A stretch of 64,000 nucleotides of DNA. Source: a virus. The notes under the pieces were generated by a model that did no database searches, was not told the origin of the DNA, and was given only the letters and a program-made list of their open reading frames with translations. The translations under genes and the position numbers were made by a program. Of the stretch, positions 31,716-41,162 are shown piece by piece; within the stretch, counting starts at the first letter, position 1; every line of letters begins with the position of its first letter. The stretch lies in IMG/VR virus record IMGVR_UViG_3300036859_000973, positions 1 through 64,000 of that record; one strand, 5' to 3'.

Positions 31716-33775
31716 TGGTCATCTTCGCTGGCGCTGGAGCATTGAGGACATTAGTGCTTGCATTGAGACTTGACGATGGGGGCCTCACGCGCGACCTCCG
31801 TCGCAGCGGCGCAGGCGTCAGCCTCTTCACGCGCGGCGTCGGCAACGCGGACCGTTCCCTCTTCGCGCTCCAGACCCAGCTTGCGATCACGGCCGTCACG
31901 GCGGGCGTCTTCACGGCCGCGATGGGCTCCGCCTTCGCGAGCTTCGAGCGCGAGATCACGCTGGGCGCCATCGCCGACGGCGCGGAGGGAGCCGCCGACC
32001 GGTTCAAGACGCTCTCGGCCGAGGCGTTGACGCTGAGCCGCCGCTTCGCCCGCAGCCCGCAGGACATGGCGGTGCTGATCCGCAGCATCCAGGAACTCGG
32101 CATCTCGACCGACGCTTCCGCCGACTCGCTGGCCCGCGCCGCGATCCAGCTTGGCCTGATCGGCGGCGTCCCGGCCGACGAGGCCGCCAAGACCATCTTC
32201 CGTCTCACGCGCCTCACGACGCGCGCGGGCGAGAGCTTCGAGGACAACCTCACGCAGGGCGCCGAGGGCACGGCCAACGCCATCCTGCGCGTCGGCCAGC
32301 AGACGGCCGCTGGAACGCGCGGCCTTGAGGACTTCCTCCGCAAGTTCGCCACCATCGGCCTTGCTTCCCGTTTCTCGCGTGCCGAGGTCATCGCGCTCGC
32401 CGGCGCCTTCGCCGACCTCGACGAGAGCACCCGCGAGGTCTCGACGAGCTTCATCCAGACGCTCTTCGGCAGCGACATCCCCGAGCGGGCGCGCGCCATC
32501 GCAGAGGCGATCGGCGAGCCCGTCGAGAAGCTCGAAGACCTGCGCCGCGATCGCCCCTTCGAGCTTCTGCTCCGTCTCGCGCAGCACTTCCGCCGCGTCG
32601 AGGCATCCGGGGGCAACCTGGCCCAGGAGTTCCGCCGCCTCGGCATCGACCAGGTCCGCTACATCCGGCAGGCCACCGCGCTCACGGCGCAGGTCGAGAT
32701 CCTGCCGCGCTTGCTCGAAACCGCCAGCGAGGCCACGAAGGACTCCAGCGAGTTGAACAACCAGGCCGCGATCGTCCTCGACACGACGGCGGAGCGCTGG
32801 AACGCGCTCAAGGCGTCCGTGCAGCGCTTCGCCATCGCGGCCGGCGGGACCCTGAAGCCGCTCCTCGTGACGCTCACGGGCCTCCTGACGGGCCTGGCGG
32901 ACGCGCTGGAGCGGAACCGCGCCCTTGCGGCCGCCTTCGCGTTCGGCACGCTGGCCGTCACGATCCGGTCCCTCAGAGGCCTCATCGCCACGATGGGCGG
33001 AGCGAGCGGCCTCCTGGGCTTCGCCGGCCTCGGTGGAGTGGCGGGCGGCTTCCGTGCCGGCAGGCTCGCCGTGGGGGCTGGCGGTCTTGGCCGCACGGCC
33101 CTGGGCTTCTCCGCGCTCGACCGCGCCCTCCTCGCTGGAGGGGCGGCCGGAGGCCTCGCACAGCCCGCCGGGCGGCTCGCGGGGCTCGGTGGCGGCCTCC
33201 TTGGCGCCCTCGTGCCTGGCGGTGCTGGCATCGCCGGGCGCCTCGCCACCTCCTCGCTCGGCCGCTTCGCCCTCATGGCCGGGCCCATCGGCCTCGCAGT
33301 GGGGCTCCTCGCGCTCCTGGGCCCGATGTTCGCCAGCCTCGGCCGCGCGCTCGCGGACGCAGGCAAGGCAGGCGGCCTCGCGGGCATCGCGTTCAAGACC
33401 CTCGCCATCATCATGAAGATCATCGAGACCGGCGCCAACCTCCTGAACAAGGCGTTCTCGCTCCTGCTCGACGCCATCAAGTTCGGGCTCAAGATCGTCG
33501 GCGACATCATCGGCGTGGACATCGTCGGCTCCATCAACGCGGGTCTCGACCAGATCATCGGCGGCCTCGACACGTTCAACGCGGGCATCGCCGGCACGCC
33601 AGCGCCCGAGGCCGGCGCTGCCGCTGCGGCTGCGCCCGCGGCGCAGACGAACCTCTACACGAGCATCAACCTCAACGAGGGCGGCGACGTGGCCTCGCGC
33701 ACAGTGCGCGACGTCGCAGCGTCGCACGCCTTCGGGCTGAACCGGCGCAGCCGGGTGGTGGTGGCCAGTGGCTAG
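31715..33775 (+). CDS. Tail tape measure protein
   Basis: This 686-residue protein begins with a TP901-type tape-measure core (FASFEREITLGAIADGAEGA, about 65-230, including ELGISTDASADSLARA). A long Ala/Gly-rich hydrophobic region with several membrane-prone helices follows (about 395-560), and then a beta-prone tail. It sets tail length and is ejected with the DNA. It follows the chaperone once the endonuclease insert is removed. At 686 residues it implies a tail of roughly 100 nm by the usual 1.5 A per residue relation, which is inference. Confidence 0.85.
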   Translation: MVIFAGAGALRTLVLALRLDDGGLTRDLRRSGAGVSLFTRGVGNADRSLFALQTQLAITAVTAGVFTAAMGSAFASFEREITLGAIADGAEGAADRFKTLSAEALTLSRRFARSPQDMAVLIRSIQELGISTDASADSLARAAIQLGLIGGVPADEAAKTIFRLTRLTTRAGESFEDNLTQGAEGTANAILRVGQQTAAGTRGLEDFLRKFATIGLASRFSRAEVIALAGAFADLDESTREVSTSFIQTLFGSDIPERARAIAEAIGEPVEKLEDLRRDRPFELLLRLAQHFRRVEASGGNLAQEFRRLGIDQVRYIRQATALTAQVEILPRLLETASEATKDSSELNNQAAIVLDTTAERWNALKASVQRFAIAAGGTLKPLLVTLTGLLTGLADALERNRALAAAFAFGTLAVTIRSLRGLIATMGGASGLLGFAGLGGVAGGFRAGRLAVGAGGLGRTALGFSALDRALLAGGAAGGLAQPAGRLAGLGGGLLGALVPGGAGIAGRLATSSLGRFALMAGPIGLAVGLLALLGPMFASLGRALADAGKAGGLAGIAFKTLAIIMKIIETGANLLNKAFSLLLDAIKFGLKIVGDIIGVDIVGSINAGLDQIIGGLDTFNAGIAGTPAPEAGAAAAAAPAAQTNLYTSINLNEGGDVASRTVRDVAASHAFGLNRRSRVVVASG

Positions 33776-34595
33776 TCCCAAGGTGTTCTTCGCGGACCGC
33801 GAGACGGACGCCATCCACACCTTCGACCTGTGGAAGCAATCCGACTTCGAGGACCCTCTGGAGATCAGTGACCGTCCGGTCCAGGGAGCCGTTGCCCAGT
33901 TCCCGAGTGGCGAGTTCGGCCGCGCCCTCCCACCCACGCTGCGCCTCGACGTCCAGTTGGCCAAGATCACCACGTCCGGATCGGGCCGGAACGACTTCTT
34001 CCAGTCCGATCCCGTGCGTGGCCAGTTCCACCGCCTGCGCCAGTTGAAGGGGCGCCTCGTGGAGGTCACGACGCGCTACGTCGCGATGACTGGCGTCGTG
34101 GTGAACGTCCGTCTCGCTGATGACGGCAAGTACGACGAGTACGCCGTGGCCACCGTCGAGGTGCGCGCCCTCGGCTTCGCCGGCGATGGGGGCGTCGAGC
34201 TTGGCACGGTAGTCGTGCCACGCGCGGCCACCGATCCTGGTGTTGATCCCACCTTTGGCCCATTCATCACGCCAGAGCAACTCGAACAGCTTCGTGGGGC
34301 CATGCCAGGCACGGGCCCGCACGACTGCTCGCGCCTGGAAACTGGCTTCGTCGCGGACACGTCCATGCTCGTCACCGACCACCTCTTCGGATTTGCCGGT
34401 CTGAAAGATCTTGCCCCCGTCTTCGAGGCCGCAGGGGCGGCAGCCGGCCCCTTCTTCATCGGCGGGGACGCCATTAACAGCCAAATCGACCAGGCGCTCG
34501 TGACGGCCGTGAGGTTTGCGGGCGAGACGTTCTTCTCGTTGCCAGAGGCGCTGACTGCCGCACTTCCGCATACCGAATACGGGGAGTGCAAGTGA
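33768..34595 (+). CDS. Distal tail or baseplate protein (275 aa)
   Basis: This 275-residue protein has an N-terminal beta-rich half (FDLWKQSDFEDPLEISDRPV, LVEVTTRYVAMTGVVVNVRL) and a helical C-terminal half. It is located between the tape measure and the baseplate plug, where LysM or distal-tail proteins are usually encoded. The start is GTG overlapping the tape-measure stop. No specific family is claimed. Confidence 0.55.
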   Translation: MASPKVFFADRETDAIHTFDLWKQSDFEDPLEISDRPVQGAVAQFPSGEFGRALPPTLRLDVQLAKITTSGSGRNDFFQSDPVRGQFHRLRQLKGRLVEVTTRYVAMTGVVVNVRLADDGKYDEYAVATVEVRALGFAGDGGVELGTVVVPRAATDPGVDPTFGPFITPEQLEQLRGAMPGTGPHDCSRLETGFVADTSMLVTDHLFGFAGLKDLAPVFEAAGAAAGPFFIGGDAINSQIDQALVTAVRFAGETFFSLPEALTAALPHTEYGECK

Positions 34596-34596
34596 G

Positions 34597-34971
34597 ATGG
34601 CTTACGGCTTCGTCGTGAAGGGGAGTGCCCGCGTTATCCCGGCGGTCAAGATCGTGCGGCGGTCCACCGACTTCGCTGCGATCGTCCGCATCGCCGGCAC
34701 GAGCTATCAATTCCTGTTCTCGTGGAACGGCCTTCACGGCTACTACTCGATGAAGATCGTGCGCGACGACAATCGCGTTCTCCTCCAGCGCTGGCCCGAG
34801 ACCGGCGAGTTCACCGACCCGATCAGGAACTTCAGTCTCAAGAATCCAGAGATGCCGGACGCGAGGATCGCCATCCTCGACACGACGGGCGAGAACGCGG
34901 CGCTGTCGCCAGCGAACTTCGGCGACACGCACTTCGTCGCCATCATGCTCGGTCGGGTGGTGCCGCTCTGA
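34597..34971 (+). CDS. Baseplate plug-like protein (124 aa)
   Basis: The sequence order GTSYQFLFSWNGLHGYYSMK, then IRNFSLKNPEMPDARIAILD, then FGDTHFVAIMLG follows small baseplate plug proteins of contractile tails (DUF6983-like). These have a central N-x-x-x-x-Y/W strand and a closing L-G motif. The plug closes the tube end above the spike. The position directly before the hub gene agrees. Confidence 0.55.
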   Translation: MAYGFVVKGSARVIPAVKIVRRSTDFAAIVRIAGTSYQFLFSWNGLHGYYSMKIVRDDNRVLLQRWPETGEFTDPIRNFSLKNPEMPDARIAILDTTGENAALSPANFGDTHFVAIMLGRVVPL

Positions 34972-34988
34972 CAAGGTTCTTCCAGCCG

Positions 34989-35999
34989 GTGGCGATCCTC
35001 AAGATCCAGCGGGCGTTCCAATCTACCTCGACGCGCGGCTTCGACGTCCCGCCGCTCGACGCCGAGATTGCCTACGTCTTCAACTGGCCCGCGCTCAGCT
35101 TCCAGGCCGTCGTCGATCAAGCAGCGTCCCGTGACGGCTTTGTCAAGAGCCTCGTCGCCGACATCTCGAACATCGACCCGGAGCTTGTGTGGAACCTCCG
35201 CGGCGGCGGCATCGTCGAACTCCACGCCGGCTACGAGGATGCCATCTCCGCCGACGAGCGCAGTCCCCCAACGGTGCGCCCGATCTTCGCGGGGATACTC
35301 GACCTCGCGTACAACGTCGGCGAGGGGGGATCGAACATCCTCCACATCGAGGCTTCGAGCGCCGCGTCAAGATCGGAAGACGGTGTCTTCCCAGTCCACG
35401 TCCGTGCCGAGACCACGACGATCGGCGAGGCGATCCGCCTCCTGGCGCAGGCTGTCGGCGGGACGGCCATCCTGCCGCGGAGCGCGACGGGCGACGATCC
35501 CGACATCCCTGGGAACAAAGACCGCGTGCGGCTCAAGCCGCCGTACACCGCGACGCAGCCGGTCCGGCGCGAGATCGAACTCCTCGTCAGCGAGCTTACT
35601 ACCGCGACGGGGCTCGAACACACGCTCGTCATCTCCGACGAGGCTCCGTTCACCTACGTCATCGTCAACGAGCACGACCCCGGCGAGGAGATCGAGATCG
35701 ACATCGGCGAGGAGGGCGACACCATCACGCACGCCTCGCCCATGATCGTGCGCGGCGAGCCCGAGGGATTCCAGGGCCTCGGCGACGTGATCTCGGTCGG
35801 CGAGCTTGAGGAGCAGATGGCGACGCTCGGCTTCGACATCGACGGGGCCTTCGATCCGCGCTACGCCGTGGGGCTACGCATCACCGTCAACCGGAACCGC
35901 GTCCCGCAGGGCAGGATGCTCGTCGCGGAGCTTCGCAGCCAGGTCGGCGACCACTGGAGTTCCCACCTCACGGGGCCCTTCACGGAGGACATCGAATGA
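34989..35999 (+). CDS. Baseplate hub protein (gpD/gp44-like)
   Basis: This 336-residue beta-rich protein starts AILKIQRAFQ and continues with FNWPALSFQAVVDQ and IVELHAGYED, typical of hub proteins that form the trimer joining tube and spike. The C-terminal domain contains an acidic stretch (PGEEIEIDIGEEGDT). The start is GTG at 34989, as no ATG exists between it and the previous stop. It overlaps the spike gene by ATGA. Confidence 0.65.
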   Translation: MAILKIQRAFQSTSTRGFDVPPLDAEIAYVFNWPALSFQAVVDQAASRDGFVKSLVADISNIDPELVWNLRGGGIVELHAGYEDAISADERSPPTVRPIFAGILDLAYNVGEGGSNILHIEASSAASRSEDGVFPVHVRAETTTIGEAIRLLAQAVGGTAILPRSATGDDPDIPGNKDRVRLKPPYTATQPVRREIELLVSELTTATGLEHTLVISDEAPFTYVIVNEHDPGEEIEIDIGEEGDTITHASPMIVRGEPEGFQGLGDVISVGELEEQMATLGFDIDGAFDPRYAVGLRITVNRNRVPQGRMLVAELRSQVGDHWSSHLTGPFTEDIE

Positions 36000-36664
36000 G
36001 GGGCTTCAAGGGCTTCCTCGGCCAGCGCCACGGCGACGTGCAGAACCGCGCCGCAGACGCGCTGAACTTCCGCGCCGCGATCCGGCGCGCCTGCGACGGC
36101 CTGCGCACGACGGAGCCGGCCGTCGTCCAGAGCTACGATGCGGCGCGGCAGCGCGTGAACGTCCGCCTGAAGAACTTCCCCTCCGCGCTCGCCATCGAGG
36201 ACGTGCCGATCCTGCGCGCCGGCGGGAGGTTCCGCGTCATCACGCCCCTCGCCGCTGGCGAGGTTGGCGCGCTCGTCTTCTCGGGCACCGACAGCCGCGG
36301 CAGCTATGCCACGGCCCTCGTCACGAAGGCCATCACGACCTTGTGCCACACGGGGCGCGGCTGCGTGTTCATCCCCGGCGCGATGCTCTCCGAGGACGCG
36401 ACCCCCACCATCTTCGACGCTGCGGCGACGTCGGAGCAGGCCGACAAGCTCGGGCCCGACGACGGAGGCATCTTCGATACGCTCACGGGAAGCTTCCTGA
36501 TGTTCAAGAGCAACGGCGACGTCGTGCTGAAGTGCGCCAAGTTCTACGTCGGAGGCGTCGCCGACGACGTTGTGGACTTCAAGGCGGCCGCGCGCACGGG
36601 TGACGCGGTCGCGGGGGCCGGCGCCATCACGGGCGGGTCGGCCGTCGTATTTATCGGAGACTGA
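35996..36664 (+). CDS. Baseplate spike protein (gpV/gp45-like)
   Basis: This 222-residue protein has an N-terminal helix and an OB-fold-like domain (PAVVQSYDAARQRVNVRLKN, VPILRAGGRFRVITPLAAGE, VGALVFSGTD). A beta-helical tip follows (TGSFLMFKSNGDVVLKCAKF) and ends in a Gly/Ala-rich stretch. This is the layout of membrane-piercing spikes of contractile tails. It is encoded between hub and gp25/W-like genes. Confidence 0.7.
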   Translation: MRGFKGFLGQRHGDVQNRAADALNFRAAIRRACDGLRTTEPAVVQSYDAARQRVNVRLKNFPSALAIEDVPILRAGGRFRVITPLAAGEVGALVFSGTDSRGSYATALVTKAITTLCHTGRGCVFIPGAMLSEDATPTIFDAAATSEQADKLGPDDGGIFDTLTGSFLMFKSNGDVVLKCAKFYVGGVADDVVDFKAAARTGDAVAGAGAITGGSAVVFIGD

Positions 36665-36670
36665 GAATCC

Positions 36671-37153
36671 ATGGCTGGAACGACCTACGGCGAGTGCTTC
36701 GAGGTGGACAAGGACGGCGACGCCGTCTTCGACTTCTTCCGCGGCCCGCCGCTGAGCGACGTGCTGGGCGCCGTGGGCGAGGGCGCCCTCGGCGAGAGTG
36801 TCCTCGACGTCTCGCTCGGGCCCGAGGTTCCGACCGGCTTCGCCATCGTCGAGGACGTCGAGGCCGTCGCCCAGGCGATCCGCCTCCGTCTCCAGACGCG
36901 GCGCGGCGAGGACCCCTTCGCCCCGGAGGTCGGGCTTCCGGTGCGCCAGATGGTGGGCAAGCTCGACCAGGACTTCATCGCTGGCCAGGTTCGCCGCGTG
37001 GTGCTCGCCGATCTGCGTGTCTCCGACGTCCAGAACGTCGAGACGGTCTTCGGCAACGACACGGACCGCGCCAACCGCGTCGTCACAGTCAGTTTCGATG
37101 TCCTTTTGAAGGACGGTAGGACGTTCACCCTCGTCGAAGCGTTGAGCGTCTGA
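36671..37153 (+). CDS. Baseplate wedge protein W/gp25-like
   Basis: This 160-residue protein contains VEDVEAVAQAIRLRLQTRRG followed by EDPFAPEVGLPVRQMVG. That is the gp25/GpW signature, with conserved E at the turn (the EPR-like core) and the phrase for the baseplate entry site. It links sheath to baseplate wedge. The neighbours are spike and J genes, as expected. Confidence 0.75.
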   Translation: MAGTTYGECFEVDKDGDAVFDFFRGPPLSDVLGAVGEGALGESVLDVSLGPEVPTGFAIVEDVEAVAQAIRLRLQTRRGEDPFAPEVGLPVRQMVGKLDQDFIAGQVRRVVLADLRVSDVQNVETVFGNDTDRANRVVTVSFDVLLKDGRTFTLVEALSV

Positions 37154-37160
37154 GGTGTCC

Positions 37161-37916
37161 ATGTCCTCGAACTTTCCAGGGTCGGCGGACGCCTATGGCG
37201 CCTCGGGCCTCCACAAGGTCAACTTCCTCGGGATCAGCGAGTTGACGACGGCGATCACCAGCGGTTCGACGACGTTCACCGTCGCGAGCGCCTCAACGGG
37301 GACGACGTGGCCAGCCGACAACTTCGCCGTGCGCATCGGTGACGAGGACATCTTCGTCTCCTCGCGCACGGGGGCTGTCTGCACGATCGGGGCCCGCGCG
37401 CACGACAACACGGCGCAGGCCGACCACGCGATCGGCGACGACGTCCGCGTGGTGATGGACTCCGACGCGCTCATGAAGATGAGCGACGCGATCATCGCGA
37501 TCGAGACGTACCTCCTCTCGGGCGGTACTGGTCTCAACGCGGCGGACAACGAGACGATCACGGGCGCGTGGACCTTCGACAACACCCTCACCATGGCCAA
37601 CGGCCGCAACATCGTCGTCGGCACGTCCACCGGCACGAAGATCGGTACGGCGACCGGCCAGAAGCTCGGGTTCTTCAATGCCGCCCCCGTCATCCAGCGC
37701 TCCGATTTCGGGGCCCTCACGGACAGCACCGGCCAGACACCCGACAACACCATCGAGAACGTGCCCGACCCGGCGGACACACCGGCAGACGCCGATGCGC
37801 TGCGCGACGACCTGGTGGCGAACACGCTGCCGGCCATCGAGCGGAACCTGAGCGACCTCGCCGACCAGATCAACGCGATCCGCACGGTCCTGCGCGACCT
37901 CGGATTTGTCGCCTGA
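37161..37916 (+). CDS. Tail-associated fibre-like protein (251 aa)
   Basis: The first ~105 residues form a module common in phage tail proteins (LTTAITSGSTTFTVASASTG, FAVRIGDEDIFVSSRTG, then ADHAIGDDVRVV). The middle resembles fibre shaft sequence (ETITGAWTFDNTLTMANGRN), and the C-terminus is a helical coil (LSDLADQINAIRTVLRDLGF) that could trimerise. It is probably a small baseplate-attached fibre. ATG at 37161 is used; a GTG two codons upstream is possible. Confidence 0.6.
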   Translation: MSSNFPGSADAYGASGLHKVNFLGISELTTAITSGSTTFTVASASTGTTWPADNFAVRIGDEDIFVSSRTGAVCTIGARAHDNTAQADHAIGDDVRVVMDSDALMKMSDAIIAIETYLLSGGTGLNAADNETITGAWTFDNTLTMANGRNIVVGTSTGTKIGTATGQKLGFFNAAPVIQRSDFGALTDSTGQTPDNTIENVPDPADTPADADALRDDLVANTLPAIERNLSDLADQINAIRTVLRDLGFVA

Positions 37917-37926
37917 GCGTGATTCC

Positions 37927-38388
37927 ATGGAAGCAACCCAAGAGCCTCCCAAGGCGGCCCCTGAGACCGCCTCGAAGTCCCTGACTCCCGACGGCGTCGC
38001 TGCCCTCCTCGAAGAGGAGAAGGCGCTGCTCGGCCGGCTCAACGTCGAGAACGTTCAGAAGATTGAACTCCTCAACGCCATGCGCGACGCCGGCAACGTG
38101 GAGATGACCAAACTCGACGGCGAGCGCGAGCGTCTTGAAGCCGAGCTTGAGGACGCCGTCGCCATGGAGGGCGTCGTCCCGCAGCAGGTCGTGGATGAGC
38201 AGCGGCGCCGCGTGAAGGCAGCCATCGAGGCGCACGCCAAGAAGGTCGAGGAGGTGCGCGAGGGCTGGAACAAGCGCATCACCGAGGCCATCGAGGACAG
38301 CAACGCCCACCGCAAGAAGATCCGCGAGTGCATCGGCCGCGTCCGGAACAAGGAGAACATCTACAAGATCATGGCCAAGAACAAGTGA
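37927..38388 (+). CDS. Coiled-coil tail protein (153 aa)
   Basis: This 153-residue, almost wholly helical and charged protein has heptad-like repeats from residue ~30 to 150. It lies between the fibre-like gene and baseplate J. A structural rod or an assembly factor for the baseplate is likely; no family is known. Confidence 0.6.
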   Translation: MEATQEPPKAAPETASKSLTPDGVAALLEEEKALLGRLNVENVQKIELLNAMRDAGNVEMTKLDGERERLEAELEDAVAMEGVVPQQVVDEQRRRVKAAIEAHAKKVEEVREGWNKRITEAIEDSNAHRKKIRECIGRVRNKENIYKIMAKNK

Positions 38389-38395
38389 GCCCCTC

Positions 38396-40498
38396 ATGCC
38401 CTTTGACGCGAGCGGATTCTGGGTCAAGCGCGGCGTCACGGACATCCTCCAGGCGATCAAGGACGCGCTGCGCGCCAAGCTCGGTCCGAACTTCGATCTC
38501 ACCGATGGCAGCCCTGCCTTGAAGTGGCTCCAGGCCTGGGGCGCCATGCCCCTGGCCGAGGTCGAGAACGACATGGACGACATCGTCCGCGAGGGCCGCT
38601 GGGCCGACTCGCGGAATCCGTGGGACATCTCCTTCATGTTCCCGCGGAAAGCCGCGGCGCGCGCCACGGGCGACGTCGGGATCAGCTTCAAGACCGTCCA
38701 GTCGTCGCCGGACCCGTACTTCGCGTCGGGCACGCTCACCTTCATCGACACCGCGGATCGCAGCTACGACCTGATCGACGACGTGGACCTGCCGACGAAG
38801 GCCCTCGACATCAACGAGACGGCCTCGTCCTCGGAGACCATCGACGGCACGACGACGCGCATCGCGCAGAAGTTCACGACCGCGGCGCGCGAGTTCCTCC
38901 AGGCCTTCGGCGTCAAGGTCACGGGCACGATCACGCTCACGGTGCGGATCGAGACGGACGTCGGCGGCGAGCCGAGCGGCACGCTGGCCCACGCCAACCT
39001 GGAGCGCACCGGCTGGTCGCCGACGTCCGGGAGCTTCGCGACCGAGGTCTTCACCAACGGGGCCTTCATCGACGATGGCATCTACTGGATCGTCTTCACG
39101 CGCACCGCCGGGTCCGGCACCTTCGATGGCGGGACGGGCGGCACAGCCAACCAGGTCAAGAAGTTCGCCTCGGGCGCGTGGTCGAACTCCTCGAACGTCG
39201 AGAACCTCAACATCGAGGTGATCCGCGGGGGCATCGCTAGCGTGCGTGCGCAGGTGGCTGGCGCGGCTGGCAACATCGACCCCGACTCGATCGACGACGT
39301 CTCGTTCCCAGGCGGCGCCACCATCGGCGAGCGCTGGGCCACGAACGTCGGGGAGTTCGGCAACCAGGACGCCTTCGACGGTGGCCAGGACGAGGAGACC
39401 ATCGCCCTCTACCGCACGCGCGTCCGCAACCGCCTCCACGCCAACCCGGAGTGCAGCCTCGATGGCCTCATCGCGGCCGTGGACGACGGCGTGGATGGCG
39501 TCGAGAGCGTCAGTGGCCAGGAGAACACCGACGACACCGGCAGCACGATCAACAAGGTCTTCGACAGCAACCAGACCGGCACGGCCTCGGAGACCATCGA
39601 TGGGACGACCACGAAGATTGCCCAGAAGTTCGTCACCACCGAGGAGCGCTTCGTCCAGCACGCCAACGCGAAGCTCGCGTCGGACACCTCCCTCATCTGC
39701 AAGGTACGCATCGAGACCGATACCGCAGGCAGCCCCTCCGGGGCGCTGGCCAACGCCTACTTCGAGAAGACGAACTTCGACTTCGATGGCACGAACCTCT
39801 CGACGGTCACGTTCGACAACGGCGCCTACCTTCCGGCCGGCACCTACTGGCTCGTCTTCGAGCGCACTAGTGGCAGCGGCACCTTCGATGGTGGCACCGG
39901 TGGAACGGCCGACCAGGTGAAGAACAACGACGGGACGTGGGCCCTCGACGCCAACGTCGAGAACCTCAACTCCGAGGTCCTCGGAGGCATCCCGCCCCAC
40001 GGCGCGCGCATCTACGTCGATGGGGGCGACGCCGATGCCATCGCCCAGGAGCTATGGGAGTCGCACAGCACTGGCACCACGCTGGACGGCGTGGACTCCG
40101 GCACGGCCAAGGACCGCAACAACGCCGACCAGACGGTGCGCTTCGAGCGGCCGACCATCGTCCCGATCTACATCGACATCACCATCACGAAGACCGACGA
40201 CTTCTCCGGCGACGAGGACACGATCCGCGACGAGATCGTGGACTACATCGGCGGCCTCGACACGGGTGGGACCAGCCATCCAGGCCTCGCCGTGGACTTC
40301 GACGTCATCCGGAACAAGCTCATCACGCGCGTCCTGTCGCTGACGGGCCTCGTGAACATCACGAGCCTCAAGCTCGACACCGTGGACCCGCCCGTTGCCA
40401 CCACGGGCGACATCGGCATCGCCGTGGGCGAGAAGGCCAAGATCGAGGACATCGCCGCCGACGTGGACGTGACCTTGGTTCTGGCGAGCGGGGTGTAG
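38396..40498 (+). CDS. Baseplate wedge protein J with two duplicated inserts
   Basis: This 700-residue protein has the baseplate J layout: an N-terminal helix and ALKWLQAWGAMPLAEVENDM, a middle with FGNQDAFDGGQDEETIALYR, and a C-terminal domain with PPHGARIYVDGGDADAIAQE. Two homologous beta domains are inserted (about 142-275 and 391-529). Both begin SETIDGTTT(R/K)IAQKF and contain GSGTFDGGTGGTA(N/D)QVK. The inserts have the look of choice-of-anchor or carbohydrate-binding sandwiches and would project from the baseplate. The family without inserts is about 350-400 residues long. Confidence 0.75.
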   Translation: MPFDASGFWVKRGVTDILQAIKDALRAKLGPNFDLTDGSPALKWLQAWGAMPLAEVENDMDDIVREGRWADSRNPWDISFMFPRKAAARATGDVGISFKTVQSSPDPYFASGTLTFIDTADRSYDLIDDVDLPTKALDINETASSSETIDGTTTRIAQKFTTAAREFLQAFGVKVTGTITLTVRIETDVGGEPSGTLAHANLERTGWSPTSGSFATEVFTNGAFIDDGIYWIVFTRTAGSGTFDGGTGGTANQVKKFASGAWSNSSNVENLNIEVIRGGIASVRAQVAGAAGNIDPDSIDDVSFPGGATIGERWATNVGEFGNQDAFDGGQDEETIALYRTRVRNRLHANPECSLDGLIAAVDDGVDGVESVSGQENTDDTGSTINKVFDSNQTGTASETIDGTTTKIAQKFVTTEERFVQHANAKLASDTSLICKVRIETDTAGSPSGALANAYFEKTNFDFDGTNLSTVTFDNGAYLPAGTYWLVFERTSGSGTFDGGTGGTADQVKNNDGTWALDANVENLNSEVLGGIPPHGARIYVDGGDADAIAQELWESHSTGTTLDGVDSGTAKDRNNADQTVRFERPTIVPIYIDITITKTDDFSGDEDTIRDEIVDYIGGLDTGGTSHPGLAVDFDVIRNKLITRVLSLTGLVNITSLKLDTVDPPVATTGDIGIAVGEKAKIEDIAADVDVTLVLASGV

Positions 40499-40500
40499 GG

Positions 40501-41100
40501 ATGGGCCTCACGACGGCCCACCTCCTGCGGCGGCTGACGACGGCGTACTACAAGCGCTCCGGTGGGAACAACGAGAAGCTCGCCGACATCTTCCGCCAGG
40601 GCTACTGGGAAGGCATCGAGGACGACCTCGCGACGTTGCGCACCGAGAGCATGCTGCTCACGATGACCGACGTCGAGATCATCGAGCTATGGCAGCGCCA
40701 GTGGATCGACGTCGCGCCGCGGCCGGACGAGAGCCTCGCCAGCTACCGGCTGCGCGTCAAGGGCGCCCTCGCGCGCAAGGTCGCTGGGACGCACCCCAAC
40801 GCGATCATGGAAGTCGTCGAGGGCATGATCGACGGCGAGCTTGGCGACGTGACCATCGTGGAGAACGAGGACTTCGACACGGGGAACTTCCGGCGGGCCT
40901 ACTTCTACCTCCAATTCCCCGTCGAGCGGCTCACAAGCCAGGGCTTCACGGACGCCGAGATCACGCAGGCCCTCGCCGACATCGAGGAGGTCGTGAACCA
41001 GCTTGCCGCTGCGGGCGTCCTCGGCGAGATCAAGGTCCAGGGCGGCGCCGAGTGGGACTCTGGCATGTGGGACACCGCCGGCGACGTGTGGGGCTCCTAG
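40501..41100 (+). CDS. Baseplate/tail protein I-like (199 aa)
   Basis: This 199-residue protein follows J, as tail protein I does. It has an N-terminal helical half (ADIFRQGYWEGIEDDLATLR) and a beta-helix C-terminus ending in a small Trp/Gly-rich tip (GGAEWDSGMWDTAGDVWGS). Sequence phrases LARKVAGTHPNAIMEVVEGM agree with DUF2313/gpI-type proteins. It probably connects the wedge to the tail fibre encoded next. Confidence 0.6.
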   Translation: MGLTTAHLLRRLTTAYYKRSGGNNEKLADIFRQGYWEGIEDDLATLRTESMLLTMTDVEIIELWQRQWIDVAPRPDESLASYRLRVKGALARKVAGTHPNAIMEVVEGMIDGELGDVTIVENEDFDTGNFRRAYFYLQFPVERLTSQGFTDAEITQALADIEEVVNQLAAAGVLGEIKVQGGAEWDSGMWDTAGDVWGS

Positions 41101-41162
41101 GCGGCTTCAAAGCGAAGGACCTTTAGGCCTGCCGTCGCGATAGCCGGACTGGCGAGACGGCG

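Noticed and set aside
31751-34069. Open frame of 772 codons on the minus strand opposite the tape measure
   Set aside because: It is a shadow created by the high GC third positions of the tape-measure and following genes; its sequence is Arg/Glu/Ala low-complexity and crosses real gene borders.
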